Positions 6,117 through 6,903 of a stretch of DNA of 6,903 nucleotides are shown in pieces. A model generated the notes under the pieces. It searched no databases. It saw only the letters and a program-made list of their open reading frames with translations, and was not told the DNA's origin. This DNA is from an uncultured Pseudomonadota bacterium (GTDB lineage: Bacteria; Lernaellota; Lernaellaia; Lernaellales; Lernaellaceae). The translations under genes were made by a program, and so were the position numbers. Numbering within the stretch: the stretch's first letter is position 1; every line of letters begins with the position of its first letter. Location: positions 1-6,903 of the forward strand of contig CALBTQ010000648.1 of NCBI GenBank assembly GCA_937967875.1, given 5' to 3'.

Positions 6117-6295
6117 CCGTTTTTCAGGGAATAGGTGTTCAACCTATTGAAATATAGTGTTTTTTCGATCTTTGTGTGGCATGGGGTAAGAACACGCCTC
6201 CTTTGGCCGGAATCGGCGACAAAGAAGGATCGATGCGTATCGAACATCCTTTCGAGGATGTGCGAAATATAGTCTTGAAAGGGGAACTTTAACGA
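6117..6295 (+). promoter_or_regulatory. Structured 5' leader of rpsA with three hairpins
   Basis: Three inverted repeats lie between the predicted transcription start and the rpsA ATG. (1) AATAGGT (6130-6136) and ACCTATT (6142-6148) enclose a 5-nt loop. (2) CTTTGGCCG (6201-6209) pairs with CGGC-GA-CAAAG (6214-6224) around a GAAT loop, with a 2-nt bulge. (3) ACATCCT (6244-6250) and AGGATGT (6255-6261) enclose a TTCG loop and extend by TCG/CGA after one mismatch. The ribosome-binding site AAAGGGGA (6278-6285) follows hairpin 3. S1 is known to repress its own translation through leader structure in E. coli, so a similar role is an inference here. I recognise no known riboswitch. Confidence 0.5.
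6233..6292 (+). CDS. Possible 19-codon upstream ORF in the rpsA leader
   Basis: ATG at 6233 opens a short frame, MRIEHPFEDVRNIVLKGEL, ending in TAA at 6290-6292, only 3 nt before the rpsA ATG and in the same frame. AAGGA (6225-6229) precedes it, but only 3 nt away, which is tight. It runs through the third leader hairpin and over the rpsA ribosome-binding site, so if translated it would influence rpsA initiation. No peptide family is recognised, and it may be a chance ORF. Confidence 0.22.
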   Translation: MRIEHPFEDVRNIVLKGEL

Positions 6296-6903
6296 ATGAC
6301 CGAAAACAACAACAACCACGACGAACACGAAATCAAAACCGAAGGCGCGGGCGTGGCCGCTCCGGAGGAAACGACGGAAGAACCGCAGGAAGAGAGCTTC
6401 GCTGAACTGCTCGAAAAGAGTTCGTTCGATTCCAAGAAGGAAGGCGAGGTCATCAAAGGCCGAGTGATCTCGGTGGAAAAAGACTACGTAGTGGTCGACA
6501 TCGGCTTCAAGAGCGAAGGCGTCATTCCGCTCAACGAGTTTAAAGACGCGCGCGGCGAAGCCGTCGTCAACATCGGCGATCGCGTCGACGTGCTGCTGGA
6601 AGCGGCGGAAGACGAAAGCGGCCTGATCGTTCTGTCCAAAGAAAAAGCCGACAAGATGAAGGTCTGGGACGAGATCTACAAGGCCTACTCGGCGGACGGC
6701 GTGATCAAAGGCAAGATCATCAGCCGGGTCAAGGGCGGTCTCCAGGTCGACATCGGCGTGCGGGCGTTTCTGCCCGGCAGCCAGGTGGATCTGCGCCCGG
6801 TGCGCAACATCGAAAAGCTCATCGGCCAGGAATTCGATTTCAAGATTCTCAAGTTCAATAAGCGGCGGGGCAACATCGTGCTCAGCCGGCGCGCTTTGCT
6901 GGA
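6296..6903 (+). CDS. rpsA: 30S ribosomal protein S1, 5' part (cut by window end)
   Basis: S1 is the large ribosomal protein that binds mRNA leaders and helps load them on the 30S subunit. The first 202 codons are present with no stop, so the gene runs past the window. Residues 1-33 form an Asn/Glu-rich acidic extension (four Asn in a row at 4-7). SFAELLEKS (34-42) then matches the start of typical S1. The first S1 (OB-fold) repeat covers about 50-117 (KGRVISVEKDYVVVDIGFKSEG, then VLSKEKA), and the second about 135-200 (GVIKGKIISRVKGGLQVDIG, FLPGSQVDLRPV, then GNIVLSRRAL). The second repeat's sequence is characteristic of S1 rather than of other OB-fold proteins such as PNPase. The start is supported by AAAGGGGA at 6278-6285, 10 nt upstream. 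It has its own promoter, separate from the glycolytic operon. Confidence 0.96.
   Translation, partial: MTENNNNHDEHEIKTEGAGVAAPEETTEEPQEESFAELLEKSSFDSKKEGEVIKGRVISVEKDYVVVDIGFKSEGVIPLNEFKDARGEAVVNIGDRVDVLLEAAEDESGLIVLSKEKADKMKVWDEIYKAYSADGVIKGKIISRVKGGLQVDIGVRAFLPGSQVDLRPVRNIEKLIGQEFDFKILKFNKRRGNIVLSRRALL

Noticed and set aside
6111..6124. TCCCC near the 5' end of the rpsA leader as an anti-Shine-Dalgarno for AAAGGGGA
   Set aside because: The predicted transcription start at about 6117 falls inside it, so most of it would not be in the mRNA.
6130..6165. Hairpin plus T-run in the rpsA leader as an intrinsic terminator or attenuator
   Set aside because: The stem is AT-rich and the T6 run begins 11 nt after it, too far for a standard terminator.
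6685..6876. 63-residue minus-strand ORF inside rpsA
   Set aside because: Antisense shadow of the S1 second repeat, with no motif or ribosome-binding support.

Overview
The window is about 6.9 kb of GC-rich bacterial chromosome made of core housekeeping genes. It probably comes from a metagenome or draft short-read assembly, because the first 43 bases are an Illumina sequencing adapter (with an apparent 8-base index) and not genomic DNA. The left edge is therefore the physical end of a contig. Protein motifs, good Shine-Dalgarno sites, sigma70-like promoters and the presence of Rho, RluD and ribosomal protein S1 fit a Gram-negative, proteobacteria-like or deltaproteobacteria-like lineage. The sequence alone does not fix the phylum.

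Left half, minus strand, in transcription order: rluD (23S rRNA pseudouridine synthase, 2905-1949), pgeF/yfiH (peptidoglycan editing factor, 1956-1195, overlapping rluD by 8 bp), a 249-bp spacer, then rho (termination factor, 945 down to the adapter junction at 44). Rho loses its C-terminal third because the contig ends there. Right half, plus strand: a compact glycolytic operon gap-pgk-tpiA (3020-6023) closed by an intrinsic terminator that starts inside the tpiA stop region, then a well-formed promoter, a roughly 180-nt leader with three hairpins and rpsA (ribosomal protein S1, from 6296, cut by the window end).

The 114-bp gap between rluD and gap carries two back-to-back sigma70-type promoters whose -35 boxes are only 9 bp apart. 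The one facing rluD would start transcription exactly at the A of its ATG, which suggests a leaderless mRNA. Gap, pgk and tpiA supply three linked lower-glycolysis/gluconeogenesis enzymes. RluD, S1 and Rho belong to the ribosome and transcription machinery, and PgeF to cell-wall quality control.

I found no mobile element, CRISPR array, defence system, tRNA or rRNA, and no convincing novel system. The points worth a second look are the adapter artefact and the false peptides it creates, the leaderless/divergent promoter pair, the structured rpsA leader with a possible 19-codon upstream ORF, and a GAPDH with several unusual motif residues that resemble erythrose-4-phosphate dehydrogenase.
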